A stretch of 46,169 nt of DNA, from NCBI RefSeq assembly GCF_943590815.1, contig NZ_CALSBS010000033.1, positions 1 through 46,169 of the forward strand. Reading direction: 5' to 3'. Positions 7,954 through 16,292 of this stretch are shown here, one piece after another. The DNA is from Pseudocitrobacter vendiensis. GTDB lineage: Bacteria > Pseudomonadota > Gammaproteobacteria > Enterobacterales > Enterobacteriaceae. Within the stretch, counting starts at the first letter, position 1; each line of letters opens with the position of its first letter. The translations under genes and the position numbers were made by a program. Below the pieces are notes generated by a model, which was not told the DNA's origin, searched no databases, and saw only the letters and a list, made by a program, of their open reading frames with translations.

Positions 7954-8511
7954 ATGATTTACGGTTATGCCCGCGTTTCAACGAACCATCAGGATACTGA
8001 ACTTCAGCGTCTTGCTCTCGAATCAGCAGGGTGTGAGCACATAGCGGAAGAGCATGCCAGCGGGCGGAAATCGAACAGACCGGTTCTAAAGCGGCTGATC
8101 GCCACTATGCAACCAGGTGATGAATTGGTGGTCTGGAAGCTGGACAGGATAGGACGCAACGTCCTGCATGCGTTGCTGATGTTTCAGCAACTACAGGAAA
8201 AGGGTATCAACTTCCGCAGTATTACTGATGGTGTGGACTTAAAAACAGCCAGCGGGCGCTATAACTTTCGTAACATTCTGTCCGCTGCACAATATGAATC
8301 AGATCTCAATAGTGAACGAACGCTCGCTGGTTTGGCTGTAGCCAGAGCAAAAGGGCGGATTGGTGGTCGTCGCCCCAAATTTACAGAAGAACAATGGGAA
8401 CAGATGGGGAGGTTAATAAATAAAGGAATATCAAGGCAGCAGATTTCAATTATTTATGACGTGGGTATTTCAACGTTATATAGAAAATTCCCCGCGATGC
8501 TTCACCAATAA
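7954..8511 (+). CDS. gin: Serine DNA invertase, Gin/Hin/Cin family
   Basis: Site-specific recombinase that flips the adjacent fibre segment. The N-terminus MIYGYARVSTNHQDTELQ has the catalytic Ser9 in the family position. The KLDRIGRN motif (about residues 65-72) carries the active-site arginines, and LDLKTASG-like VDLKTASGRYNF and GRIGGRRPKFTEEQ follow. The C-terminal helix-turn-helix is SRQQISIIYDVGISTLYRKFP. Length is 185 residues against about 190 for Gin. It has AGGAG before the start. It probably needs host Fis and an enhancer in its 5' coding region, as in relatives; I did not locate the enhancer. An intrinsic terminator follows. Confidence 0.95.
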   Translation: MIYGYARVSTNHQDTELQRLALESAGCEHIAEEHASGRKSNRPVLKRLIATMQPGDELVVWKLDRIGRNVLHALLMFQQLQEKGINFRSITDGVDLKTASGRYNFRNILSAAQYESDLNSERTLAGLAVARAKGRIGGRRPKFTEEQWEQMGRLINKGISRQQISIIYDVGISTLYRKFPAMLHQ

Positions 8512-8524
8512 AATCTGAATATCC

Positions 8525-8551
8525 AAAAGCGACTGAGAAGTCGCTTTTTTT
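8525..8551 (+). terminator. Intrinsic terminator after the invertase
   Basis: AAAAGCGACT and AGTCGCTTTT form a 10-bp stem around GAGA, running into a T-run. It separates the invertase from the sheath gene cluster. Confidence 0.85.
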
Positions 8552-8565
8552 ATGTAGAGGAAAAT

Positions 8566-8754
8566 ATGCAGAAGAAAAAATACGTAGTCATTATCGGCGT
8601 TGAACATCCGGGGACTGGCCATTGGTTGCCAGCAGGAACGGAGGTGGAACTGTCGGAACGTCAGGCAAAAATTATGCTGCAGAACGGCCACATCAAGTTA
8701 TCTGCAGACGTCAAAAAAAACCGAGTAGTAAGGGAATCCCGTGCCAAAAATTGA
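8566..8754 (+). CDS. Small conserved protein upstream of tail sheath
   Basis: 62 residues: a basic N-terminus (MQKKKYVVIIG), PGTGHWLPAGTEVELSERQAKIMLQNGHI in the middle and a basic tail. In position and pattern (a PAG.eV segment upstream of the sheath gene) it resembles the small Mu gp38-like (DUF2635) tail-cluster proteins, but the match is weak. AGAGGA lies before the ATG. The 3' end overlaps the sheath start by 14 bases. Function unknown. Confidence 0.65.
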   Translation: MQKKKYVVIIGVEHPGTGHWLPAGTEVELSERQAKIMLQNGHIKLSADVKKNRVVRESRAKN

Positions 8755-10180
8755 GAATTTCGTACATAACGGCGCATCCGTCGAATTTCAGGCTGCGCCG
8801 GCTGCTATGGGGCCGATTGGTGCAACAGTGTTTGGGCTGGTTGGTACGGCACCGAACGTTCATGCCAGCGTACCTCTGAATAAGCCCTTTCGCGTGAACA
8901 ACCCTGCAGCGCTGGCAAAACTGGACCCCACGGGGGCAGAAGCCGGTACTCTGTATCCTGCGATCTATGCCATTCAGCAGTTGGCCAATGTCGTTTGTTA
9001 TGCAGTAGTAGTCGAAGAAGGGGACGATGCTCCAGAAGATAAGGATTATACGGGGGTCATTGTTTCCGTTTCAGAAGATGCAGAGGCTGGAACCCTGGCG
9101 ATCACGCTCAAGGATAGTACGCTGACGGTTGATGTAACTGATGCCACCGGCTGGACGGTGAGCGTTGGTGGTAAAACGGCTAATATCGTCAGCTATGACG
9201 TCAGTAACGAAGATGTTCTGACTATCACAGCTGGGGCGATTACAGCGGCAGATTTGCCTGCTGAAACTGTGCTCACTATTCACGGTAAGGATTTGGCGGG
9301 TGCGACCACGGTCGCAAATATCATCGGCGGTATTGACCCTCAAACGGGCCGATTAACGGGGATGCAGGCGCTTAAAGGTACTCCAGAGGCTCTGACTCAT
9401 ATCAGTTGTCCTGGTTTTCCGCAAAAGGCAGTTGCTGACTCTCTGGCAGCGCTTGGCGCGAAGATTTTCGCGATTCCTGTCGGCGATGGCCCCAGCACGA
9501 ACGACGAAGATGCTATTACTCTGTCAAATAGCATGGGGGTGGTCGGAACCGGGTACGACTCTTATTACCTGGTTGATCCGATGGTGAAAGTCTACAGCCG
9601 CGCGGAGAAGGACTATGTGTACGGGTCTGCCAGCGCTCAGGCGCTGACCTGCTTCGCTCGCGTTAAGCAGTGGGAGTCTCCGGGGAAAGGGCGTATGTCC
9701 GTGAATATCGAGGGACTGCAGCGACACATTGACTACAACCTGCTTGATAAAACCACGAACGGCGATCTTCTTAACGCGAACGGCGTCAGCTACTTTGCTC
9801 GCACCTCGCTGGGCGGATACTCGCTGATTGGGAACCGTACCGTCAGCGGTCGCTTCGTTTCTCAGGTTGGTCTTGAATACGCGATTATCCGTAAGCTGCT
9901 GGCCACCACGGAACAGGGCATGGCGTATAACCTGACCAAAACGTTCATGCAGCAGCGCGTAAACCAGATTAATACCTGGCTTGCCGGCTTGCAGACGGAA
10001 GAGGCGCTGATTGGCGCGAAGGTTTATCTGCATCCTTCCCTCAACACGGTAGACACATACACGAACGGTGAATGGCATATCGCGATCAACTATGCCGGTT
10101 ACTCGCCGAACGAGCATGTTGTTTATCACCTGGCCGAAGATACTGGCATCGTTGAATCATTCTTAGAGGAAATTCTGTAA
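8741..10180 (+). CDS. FI: Contractile tail sheath protein
   Basis: Polymerises around the tail tube and contracts during infection. The 479-residue chain starts with GTG. The N-terminus PKIENFVHNGASVEFQAAP and APTVFGLVGTAPNV-like stretch, the NRTVSGRFVSQVGLEYAIIRKLLATTEQGMAYNL region and the C-terminal WHIAINYAGYSPNEHVVYHL are typical of P2 FI / Mu L-type sheaths. Residues about 95-185 are a Thr/Val/Ala-rich beta insert (TLTVDVTDATGWTVSVGG), probably an Ig-like surface domain, making it longer than P2 FI (396). A SopB-type palindrome lies in the coding sequence at 9300-9317. The tube gene follows with TAATG overlap. Confidence 0.93.
   Translation: MPKIENFVHNGASVEFQAAPAAMGPIGATVFGLVGTAPNVHASVPLNKPFRVNNPAALAKLDPTGAEAGTLYPAIYAIQQLANVVCYAVVVEEGDDAPEDKDYTGVIVSVSEDAEAGTLAITLKDSTLTVDVTDATGWTVSVGGKTANIVSYDVSNEDVLTITAGAITAADLPAETVLTIHGKDLAGATTVANIIGGIDPQTGRLTGMQALKGTPEALTHISCPGFPQKAVADSLAALGAKIFAIPVGDGPSTNDEDAITLSNSMGVVGTGYDSYYLVDPMVKVYSRAEKDYVYGSASAQALTCFARVKQWESPGKGRMSVNIEGLQRHIDYNLLDKTTNGDLLNANGVSYFARTSLGGYSLIGNRTVSGRFVSQVGLEYAIIRKLLATTEQGMAYNLTKTFMQQRVNQINTWLAGLQTEEALIGAKVYLHPSLNTVDTYTNGEWHIAINYAGYSPNEHVVYHLAEDTGIVESFLEEIL
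9300..9317. other. parS: Probable SopB-binding partition site 1 (inside sheath gene)
   Basis: GTGCGACCACGGTCGCAA, a 16-bp perfect palindrome with the last base of the 18-bp consensus changed. It codes for part of GATTVAN at about sheath codon 187, so it is both coding and site-like. Five other copies are scattered in the genome. N15 SopB acts at similarly dispersed inverted repeats. Confidence 0.75.
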
Positions 10181-10686
10181 TGGGTGGCGTTTTAACTCGC
10201 ATGGCGCGTCGTGCAACTGTACAGGGTATTCCCCTGATGCTGACGCTTGAAGATGTATCCGATCCAGCCCCGGCGAAGGTGATGGAAAAGACCCGTGGCG
10301 GCTCGTTCATCGAACGTGAAGTCAACACCGGTATTGAAGCAATGAGCGCCAGTTTGACTATCACCGGCGCGACGTCAGAGGTTCTGGCCGTGTATGGCCT
10401 GACTACTGGCAGAACGGCAGCGGTAACGGTCGAAGAAGCGTACCGCGATGAAGATGGCAACAAATATACGGTTGTATCGGAGTGGATCGGGGAAGCCAGT
10501 AAAATTGAGGACAGCAACACCAAAATGGGTGAGCTGGCCCAGACGGTTATCTCGTTTTCACCTTCGTGGAAAAAGAAAACCATCAACGGGGTTATCGTCT
10601 GGGAAGTTGCCACCAACGGTAGCGTGATGAACCTCGGTACTGAAGATATTCTTGCTGAATTCCGCTCTATGGTTGGCCTGTATTAA
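10180..10686 (+). CDS. FII: Tail tube protein, P2 gpFII-like
   Basis: Forms the inner tube of the contractile tail. The 168 residues contain RRATVQGIPLMLTLEDVSDPAPAKVMEKTRGG, FIEREVNTGIEAMSASLTITGAT and YRDEDGNKYTVVSEWIGE, the tube pattern of this family, ending in LGTEDILAEFRSMVGLY. P2 FII is 172 residues. It starts on the TAATG overlap with the sheath stop and is followed by a strong terminator. Confidence 0.92.
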   Translation: MGGVLTRMARRATVQGIPLMLTLEDVSDPAPAKVMEKTRGGSFIEREVNTGIEAMSASLTITGATSEVLAVYGLTTGRTAAVTVEEAYRDEDGNKYTVVSEWIGEASKIEDSNTKMGELAQTVISFSPSWKKKTINGVIVWEVATNGSVMNLGTEDILAEFRSMVGLY

Positions 10687-10707
10687 TTCCATCCTTACGT
10701 TTTGATG

Positions 10708-10733
10708 AACCCCGCATATAGCGGGGTTTTTTT
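10708..10733 (+). terminator. Intrinsic terminator after tail tube gene
   Basis: AACCCCGC and GCGGGGTT flank ATATA and run into seven T. It probably raises sheath and tube mRNA relative to downstream tail genes. Confidence 0.85.
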
Positions 10734-10748
10734 ATATCTGGAGATTCT

Positions 10749-11375
10749 ATGTATAGCCGCACGATCCCCCTTTTAAACCCGATTAAAACCGATAAAGGCG
10801 AGCTGAAAGAAATCGTTGTTCATACCGCTCCGGCGAAGCTAACGCGGGAAGTTGGTCAGAAATATGATCTGGAGCGTGACCCGGAAGGCATCGCTCAAAT
10901 GGACTACATGTTCGATTTGGCGATGCTCATGACGGGACTGTCTGAAACAGACATCTCCATGCTTTCAACACCGGATTACAACTCTCTCAAAGACGAAGTC
11001 AGAAAGCTGGCATTCAATACCAGCGAAGATTTGCTTAAAGAAGATTTTGCGCGTCACCGCCAGGCTGGTAAACGCGATAAAGAACCGACCATTTCGTTAG
11101 AAGAGCCGGAATTACTGGTTCCGGTCACGGATGAAATCGCCGGCGAAATAAAAAGTTACCGGCTTAATCCTCCGACCGTTGGCCTGACACGAAAATTGCG
11201 AAATGAAAAAGACGAGCATAAGCGCGGCATGGCTATTTCAGCGCAGTGTACCGGGTTGCATACCGACATTATCGACCAGTTCCACATGCCTGATTTCAAC
11301 TATCTGATGGGGAAACTGAGCGATTTTTTGACGGAAGGGTCGGCATTCTTTCAGAAGCAGACGTCGACCGACTAA
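10749..11375 (+). CDS. E: Tail assembly chaperone, zero-frame product (gpE-like)
   Basis: In contractile phages this gene makes a short chaperone and a -1 frameshifted long form that load the tape measure for tube assembly. The zero-frame product has 208 residues. It has two related halves, each with a Mu gp41 / P2 E-like pattern: IPLLNPIKTDKGELKEIVVHTAPAKLTREV, and SYRLNPPTVGLTRKLRN ending HMPDFNYLMGKLSDFL. A slippery T-TTT-TTG lies at 11324-11330 near the end, placed in the correct frame. The tape-measure gene is next. A duplicated domain is unusual for P2 E (91 residues). Confidence 0.82.
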   Translation: MYSRTIPLLNPIKTDKGELKEIVVHTAPAKLTREVGQKYDLERDPEGIAQMDYMFDLAMLMTGLSETDISMLSTPDYNSLKDEVRKLAFNTSEDLLKEDFARHRQAGKRDKEPTISLEEPELLVPVTDEIAGEIKSYRLNPPTVGLTRKLRNEKDEHKRGMAISAQCTGLHTDIIDQFHMPDFNYLMGKLSDFLTEGSAFFQKQTSTD

Positions 11376-11497
11376 CCGATGTTCTCCCCCTCGTTTATCA
11401 CGCGACAGAGCATGAAATTTTGTCATGGACGGTGCCGAGGGCGTTAGCTCGTTATCAGCTGGTCATCAAAAAGTTAGGAGCCGGTAGTGGCAGATAA
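10749..11497 (+). CDS. Tail assembly chaperone, -1 frameshift fusion (gpE+E'-like)
   Basis: Slipping back one base on T-TTT-TTG (11324-11330) after codon 194 opens 55 more codons to the TAA at 11495-11497. The extension reads DGRVGILSEADVDRLTDV, then LPLVYHATEHEILSWTVPRA and LARYQLVIKKLGAGSGR. It is an open, protein-like frame filling the gap that would otherwise be non-coding, and it overlaps the tape-measure start by 11 bases. The heptamer is the same as that used by P2 E/E'. The product would be 249 residues. Actual frameshift efficiency is not visible from sequence. Confidence 0.8.
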
Positions 11498-14400
11498 AAA
11501 AATATCGGTACTACTCAGCGCTAAGGATCAGTTATCCGCCGTTTTTGAAAAGTCGGATAAAACGCTGGACCGGCTGCGTAAAACAGCCGGCAGCGCCAGT
11601 GATGCGCTGGGTAAAATTCAGCGCACCCAAAGTGATGTATCGGCCTACGCCGAGACCAATAAGGCGCTGAACGAAACCAATCAAAAGCTGACGGTAAACC
11701 GCCAGCGTGTCGATGCGGCAGGCAGTGCGCTGAAAGCAGCACAGTCCGAGCAGCGTCGTTATCAGCGGGGGATTGCGGCAGCAGAAGAAGCCATACGCCA
11801 GCTGGATATGGAGCTGGTTAAAAATGGGCGTCTGACGAAAGAGCAGCAGGTCGCGTATCTCCAGGCGAAGCAAACGCTGGATCAGTTGCAGCCGTCACTG
11901 AAAAAAGCGACAGCGGAAGTCGCCGCAACCCGGCGTGAAAGTAATGCGGCCACGCGAGAGATGAACTCCCTGACGTCAGCAGCAGAGAGAGAGCAAAACC
12001 GCGTTAAATCGTTGGGTAGCGCTCTTGATAAGGCTGGCGTTGATACCAATAAGCTGGGGCAGGCGCAGGCGAAATTAGCCGCCGATGCCGATAAGGTCAC
12101 TCGTTCTCTGCAGCGGCAGGAAGCCCGTATAAAAACGGTGAACAGCGCTCGCGATCAGATGGCTAAGAATCAGCAGACGCGAAGCGATATTAAAGGGCAG
12201 GTGTTGGGAACCGCCGCCGCAGCTGCGCCATTAGTTTATGCGGCCAAGAAAGCGGTTGATTATGAATGGGCGTGGGCAGACGTTCAGAAAGTTGTGAACT
12301 TTAAGGACAAGAAGGAGGATGTTGATTTTCAGCACCGGATTCAGGCTAAGGCGGTAGAGCTAGGGATGGGTCAGACGGATATGACCGAGATTGTTGCAGC
12401 AGCTGGCCAGGCGGGGGTTGCTAACGATAAAGACGGTAATGTCGATACTAAACAGCTGGAAAGATTCTCTGTTGACGCGGCTAAAATGGCGGTGGCGTTC
12501 GATTCTGACGCCAAGACTGCCGGTGATACGATGGCTACGCTCCGCACTTCATTGAAGCTCAATCAGGATCAGATGATGGAGCTGGCGGATGTTATCAACG
12601 CCCAAAGTAACTCCATGAACGCTAAGGCGATGGTTGTTGCCGGCGTCATGAGGAGGCAGGGTGCGAACGCTGAACTTGCCGGCTTTGATCGTAAACAGGT
12701 TGTAGGATTGGCATCGGCTCTGATTGCGTCAGGCGACACGGAAGAGACTGGCTCAACGGCTCTGAAAAATATTACTGGCCGGTTAACTTCTGGTTTTTCT
12801 GCATCTAAAAGCCAGCGCACAGCGCTCGATATGCTGGGTTTCGACCCGGAAGTATTAGCAAAGGACATGCAACGTGATGCCGTTGGCACATTGAAAAAAG
12901 TCCTGACCGTTATTAATAAGCAACGACCTGACCAGCAAAAGGCATTAATCAGTTCTATTTTTGGTGAGGAAGTCGCTGGTTCAGTGGCAAAACTCGCGGG
13001 CAATATGGAATTGCTGAATAAAGCAATGGATATTGCTAACGATAAAACAAAGTATGCCAACTCTATGGAGCAAGAGTATCAGCAGAAAGCGCAAACCCGC
13101 GCTCAACAGCTAAAAAGGATACAGTCAGCCACTGAAAGGGCGACGGTTGCTTTAGGTACTTTGTTGCTCCCTGTAGTTGATGAGTTAGCTCCGCCAATCA
13201 CCGATTTCGCTAATGGTCTAAGCAATCTTCTCGAAACGTCATCAACCGCAAAAACCGCCTTTGGCTGGACGCTCAAAGTTGGAGCAGGGCTGATTGCACT
13301 GAAAGCTGGCGTGATGGCCATCAAGGGTATTGGCTCTCTGGTTAGTGATGTTAAACAGCTTGGCCGTATCGGTGGTGTGAAGCTGGGCATCACGACAGAT
13401 AAAACCGCCGCAGCGGCGAGTCGCGCGACGTCGGCCCTTGCCCGTTTGAACAGGCAATTAATGTCTATGGGGCGGGGTGGCAGAGGAGGCCCACCTGGTT
13501 CTGGCGGTTTTGGCGGATTGGGCGGCGGAGAACCCGGAGAGGCAAAACCCCGAACCAGACCAGGTAAGCCGAATGGCCGACGCTGGCCGCGTCTGAAAGG
13601 TCGTGGCCGGTATGGCGCAGCAGCTGCTGCGGCGATGATGTTGCTCCCCTCTTTTGATGCGTTTGGCGCTGAAGATGATGCTCCGGCCGGTCGTGCCGGA
13701 ACAGGGGATGTTTTACCGAAAACCGAAGGGGCTGTTGATACGCTGCCGGGAAATCGTGCCGGCGTCAGTAGCGTCTTGCCGAAAGCTGAAGGGGTGGTCG
13801 ACACTTTGCAGACTGGCGCTGCCGTGATGGCCCCCTTCAGCAAGGGTGTCGGTGGTCGTTTATTAGGTAAAGCGTTTATGCCTCTGCAACTGCTGTCGGG
13901 CGGTTTGAATATCGCTGATACCTATGCTCAGGGCGGGAACGCGGCCCAGATGGGGCAGGCTATTGGTGATACCGGTGGTGGTCTCGGCGGCGCGGCGCTT
14001 GGCGCAATGATTGGTACTGCCATTCTGCCAGGCATCGGGACGGCCATTGGTGGAGCGCTGGGCGGTATTGCCGGCAGTTCGCTGGGTGCGTCGATTGGAG
14101 AAAGCGTCGGTCCCTGGGTAGGAAAAGCCTTTGGCGAGGTTAAAGGCTGGTTTGGTGGCGATAGTGGCAAACCAGCACCTGCAGCAGCAACCGCCGAGAA
14201 AATTGCGCCGGTAAAACCAAAGGATTTGGTAAAGACAGCGCCGAAGGATATCACCCCGGTTATCGATGCGGCGGTTAAGGCTCAACAACCACCACCAGTT
14301 CCCAATGTAGCTATTCATAACAAGATTGAAGCCAGGTTTGATGTTAAGGCATCGGGCGATCCTGCCCAGGATAATGCTCTTGCGGAGAAAATAAAGGCCA

Positions 14401-14504
14401 TGCTTCAGGATGTGCTGAATAAAGCTAATGCGGCTGCGTTGGCATCGGTCGGAGGCGTTGATGCTCGACTGAATGCATCACTGAATGGACAGAGGAGTGA
14501 TTAG
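11487..14504 (+). CDS. T: Tape measure protein
   Basis: Sets tail length. 1005 residues starting with GTG behind AGGAG. Residues about 1-230 are coiled-coil rich (ISVLLSAKDQLSAVFEKSDKTLDRL onward). About 230-560 form the phage tail tape-measure core (KKAVDYEWAWADVQKV, GMGQTDMTEIVAAAGQAGVAN, ADVINAQSNSMNAKAMVVAG, GFDRKQVVGLASALIASG). A basic Gly/Pro-rich stretch lies at about 660-720. Gly/Ala-rich hydrophobic segments around 830-890 (GGLGGAALGAMIGTAILPG) may insert in the host membrane. It follows the chaperone frameshift pair and precedes U, as in P2. Confidence 0.93.
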   Translation: MADKKISVLLSAKDQLSAVFEKSDKTLDRLRKTAGSASDALGKIQRTQSDVSAYAETNKALNETNQKLTVNRQRVDAAGSALKAAQSEQRRYQRGIAAAEEAIRQLDMELVKNGRLTKEQQVAYLQAKQTLDQLQPSLKKATAEVAATRRESNAATREMNSLTSAAEREQNRVKSLGSALDKAGVDTNKLGQAQAKLAADADKVTRSLQRQEARIKTVNSARDQMAKNQQTRSDIKGQVLGTAAAAAPLVYAAKKAVDYEWAWADVQKVVNFKDKKEDVDFQHRIQAKAVELGMGQTDMTEIVAAAGQAGVANDKDGNVDTKQLERFSVDAAKMAVAFDSDAKTAGDTMATLRTSLKLNQDQMMELADVINAQSNSMNAKAMVVAGVMRRQGANAELAGFDRKQVVGLASALIASGDTEETGSTALKNITGRLTSGFSASKSQRTALDMLGFDPEVLAKDMQRDAVGTLKKVLTVINKQRPDQQKALISSIFGEEVAGSVAKLAGNMELLNKAMDIANDKTKYANSMEQEYQQKAQTRAQQLKRIQSATERATVALGTLLLPVVDELAPPITDFANGLSNLLETSSTAKTAFGWTLKVGAGLIALKAGVMAIKGIGSLVSDVKQLGRIGGVKLGITTDKTAAAASRATSALARLNRQLMSMGRGGRGGPPGSGGFGGLGGGEPGEAKPRTRPGKPNGRRWPRLKGRGRYGAAAAAAMMLLPSFDAFGAEDDAPAGRAGTGDVLPKTEGAVDTLPGNRAGVSSVLPKAEGVVDTLQTGAAVMAPFSKGVGGRLLGKAFMPLQLLSGGLNIADTYAQGGNAAQMGQAIGDTGGGLGGAALGAMIGTAILPGIGTAIGGALGGIAGSSLGASIGESVGPWVGKAFGEVKGWFGGDSGKPAPAAATAEKIAPVKPKDLVKTAPKDITPVIDAAVKAQQPPPVPNVAIHNKIEARFDVKASGDPAQDNALAEKIKAMLQDVLNKANAAALASVGGVDARLNASLNGQRSD

Positions 14505-14998
14505 TGGGATTATTCAACCAATATATCAGCCAGCCTCTTGAACTGTCGCCCACACAATTTGTGTTGGGCGATTTTGTTTTCAGCCTGCCAGAAAACTCCC
14601 CTATTGAGTCAATGGCGCGGACGTTTGACGGCGGATGGGTCACTATCGACCTGCTGAATGAACTCCCCCTACAGCAGCAAACTGGGCGGAAACTGGACGA
14701 AATCAGGTTCAACTGCTCATGGTTCAAGGATGAAGGGACAAAAAATATTGGCAAACTGCTCCATTTGATGGAGCAAAACAAACCGTTAAGCCTGGTTCGT
14801 GGGGATGGAACCAATATGGGGCAATTTACCATTCGCGGGTTTTCCACGGATGAAACCTGGATGCATCAGGAAGGGAAGACGATGAAACAGGTTGTCACTA
14901 TCAATCTGCTGGAGTTTGCCAATAAACCCATCGAGCAGAAGAGCGCTGGTAAGAAAGCCAGCACATCGACCAGTTCCGGGACGAGTGGGAGCAAATAA
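14504..14998 (+). CDS. U: Tail protein U-like (tail completion)
   Basis: P2 gpU family, needed for tail completion. The 164 residues include FVLGDFVFSLPENSPIESMARTFDGGWVTIDLLNELPLQQ, RPLSLV-like KPLSLVRGDG and GQFTIRGFSTDETWMHQEGKTMKQVVTINLLEF; the last is a hallmark of gpU. The C-terminal tail is Ser/Thr/Lys-rich and probably flexible. It begins on the overlap with the tape-measure stop and overlaps X by one base. Confidence 0.9.
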   Translation: MGLFNQYISQPLELSPTQFVLGDFVFSLPENSPIESMARTFDGGWVTIDLLNELPLQQQTGRKLDEIRFNCSWFKDEGTKNIGKLLHLMEQNKPLSLVRGDGTNMGQFTIRGFSTDETWMHQEGKTMKQVVTINLLEFANKPIEQKSAGKKASTSTSSGTSGSK

Positions 14999-15213
14999 TG
15001 CGAGTGAGGAGCCGTGATCGCGATACGGTGCAGTTTATCGCGTGGGTAAAGCTGGGTCGTGATGATGATGAGGTCGAACAACAGATTTATGATCTGAATC
15101 CTCATTTACACAGTTACGGGCGAGTATTGCCAGCTGGCGTTGTGATCGAACTTCCCGAAATTACTGATACCACGACAACTGAAGTTGACGAGCAGGTGAC
15201 GATATGGAGTTAG
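14998..15213 (+). CDS. X: Tail protein X-like (LysM-type)
   Basis: A small P2 gpX-type tail protein, 71 residues, with a LysM-like fold: RDTVQFIAWVKLG, VEQQIYDLNPHLHSYGRVLPAGVVIELPE. It may bind peptidoglycan or join the hub. It overlaps U by one base and D by 10 bases. Confidence 0.9.
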   Translation: MRVRSRDRDTVQFIAWVKLGRDDDEVEQQIYDLNPHLHSYGRVLPAGVVIELPEITDTTTTEVDEQVTIWS

Positions 15214-16238
15214 GTTACACCCCTGTTCATTACTGCGAGGGACCTGGTGCGGATATTATTAATGCCCGGATGACGCAGTTTGAGCGCATAGATGTCAGCA
15301 GCGGGAAAGAAACTGACAGGCTGATACTGACGGTTGATGTTACAGACCTGAAAGGCATCCCGGAGGAAGGCGGAGACCTGGTCTGGTATGAAGGGTATAA
15401 AGAGACGGGCGTCGTAAAAATCGGAAGATTTCGTATAACGACGATAAAACCGCAGCTTTACCCCAGGGTCATCACGATCACGGCCACTGCTGCACCGTTT
15501 GAAAAAACGGACCCGACAGGGTTCCGGGAGCGCCGTTCGGCGTCGTGGGACAATACCACTCTGGGCGAAATTTTCCAGAAAATAGCGAAACGGCATAATC
15601 TGACACCACGGATGGACAGTCGGTTAGGCGGTTTTAAATATTCGCACGTTGACCAGACCAACGAGACAGACTCGGCCTTCATTAACCGGCTGGCTGAAGA
15701 GCATGACGCGATGGCCAAACCGGTGAATAGCTTTTATGTCCTGTCATACCGTGGTGAGTCAGCCAGCATCACAGGGAAAACTCTGCCGATCATCCAACTG
15801 CGTTGCCCACCGGTTAATGAGCCAGGATGCAGGGATTTTATCCAGTGCTCTGTTGATATGCCCGGTAAGCAAAAGTCAGGTGGTGTTATCGCCAGTTATA
15901 CCGATGAGAAAACAGGGGAGGTTAAGTCAGTCACATCGGGGTCTCCGCCCTATAAAAAGTTACCTCATACCTACGCGAGCAAGGAACACGCAGAAGCCTG
16001 TATGAAAGGGAAATCCAGAAAGGTTAAGCGGCAGTCAAAAAAAATTCGTCTTGATGTTCCTGGTGATCCATACATCGCGGCTGAAGGGCTGATAAAGATG
16101 GACAACTCTTTCCCGGATGGAATGAGAGGGACGATAAGCATCGACCGCGTAGAGGCGCGTTGTACGCGCAGTGAGGGGTATAGGATGACCATTACGGCGA
16201 GTGAGCCGGTAGCATCAAAGGCGAAGACAAAGAAGTAG
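15204..16238 (+). CDS. D: Baseplate hub / late control protein D-like
   Basis: P2 gpD family hub protein, which links tube and spike. The 344 residues contain VHYCEGPGADIINARMTQFERIDVS, YEGYKETGVVKIGRF and EIFQKIAKRHNLTPRMDSRLGGFKYSHVDQTNETDSAFINRLAEEH, the conserved core, then ARCTRSEGYRMTITAS near the end. P2 gpD is 387 residues. It is the last gene of the tail cluster and a strong terminator follows 20 bases later. Confidence 0.92.
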   Translation: MELGYTPVHYCEGPGADIINARMTQFERIDVSSGKETDRLILTVDVTDLKGIPEEGGDLVWYEGYKETGVVKIGRFRITTIKPQLYPRVITITATAAPFEKTDPTGFRERRSASWDNTTLGEIFQKIAKRHNLTPRMDSRLGGFKYSHVDQTNETDSAFINRLAEEHDAMAKPVNSFYVLSYRGESASITGKTLPIIQLRCPPVNEPGCRDFIQCSVDMPGKQKSGGVIASYTDEKTGEVKSVTSGSPPYKKLPHTYASKEHAEACMKGKSRKVKRQSKKIRLDVPGDPYIAAEGLIKMDNSFPDGMRGTISIDRVEARCTRSEGYRMTITASEPVASKAKTKK

Positions 16239-16258
16239 AGTAGTGTTGTATCGAGCGA

Positions 16259-16288
16259 GGCCCCTGCGTAAGCGGGGGCCTTTTTTTT
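16259..16288 (+). terminator. Intrinsic terminator of the tail operon
   Basis: GGCCCCTGC and GCGGGGGCC pair over a GTAA loop with one T-G wobble, followed by eight T. It ends rightward late transcription before the convergent sopB gene. Confidence 0.88.
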
Positions 16289-16292
16289 ATGG

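Noticed and set aside
13103-13843. 246-codon minus-strand ORF opposite the tape measure gene
   Set aside because: Low-complexity Pro/Ser-rich translation opposite the Gly/Ala-rich coding strand; no start context.
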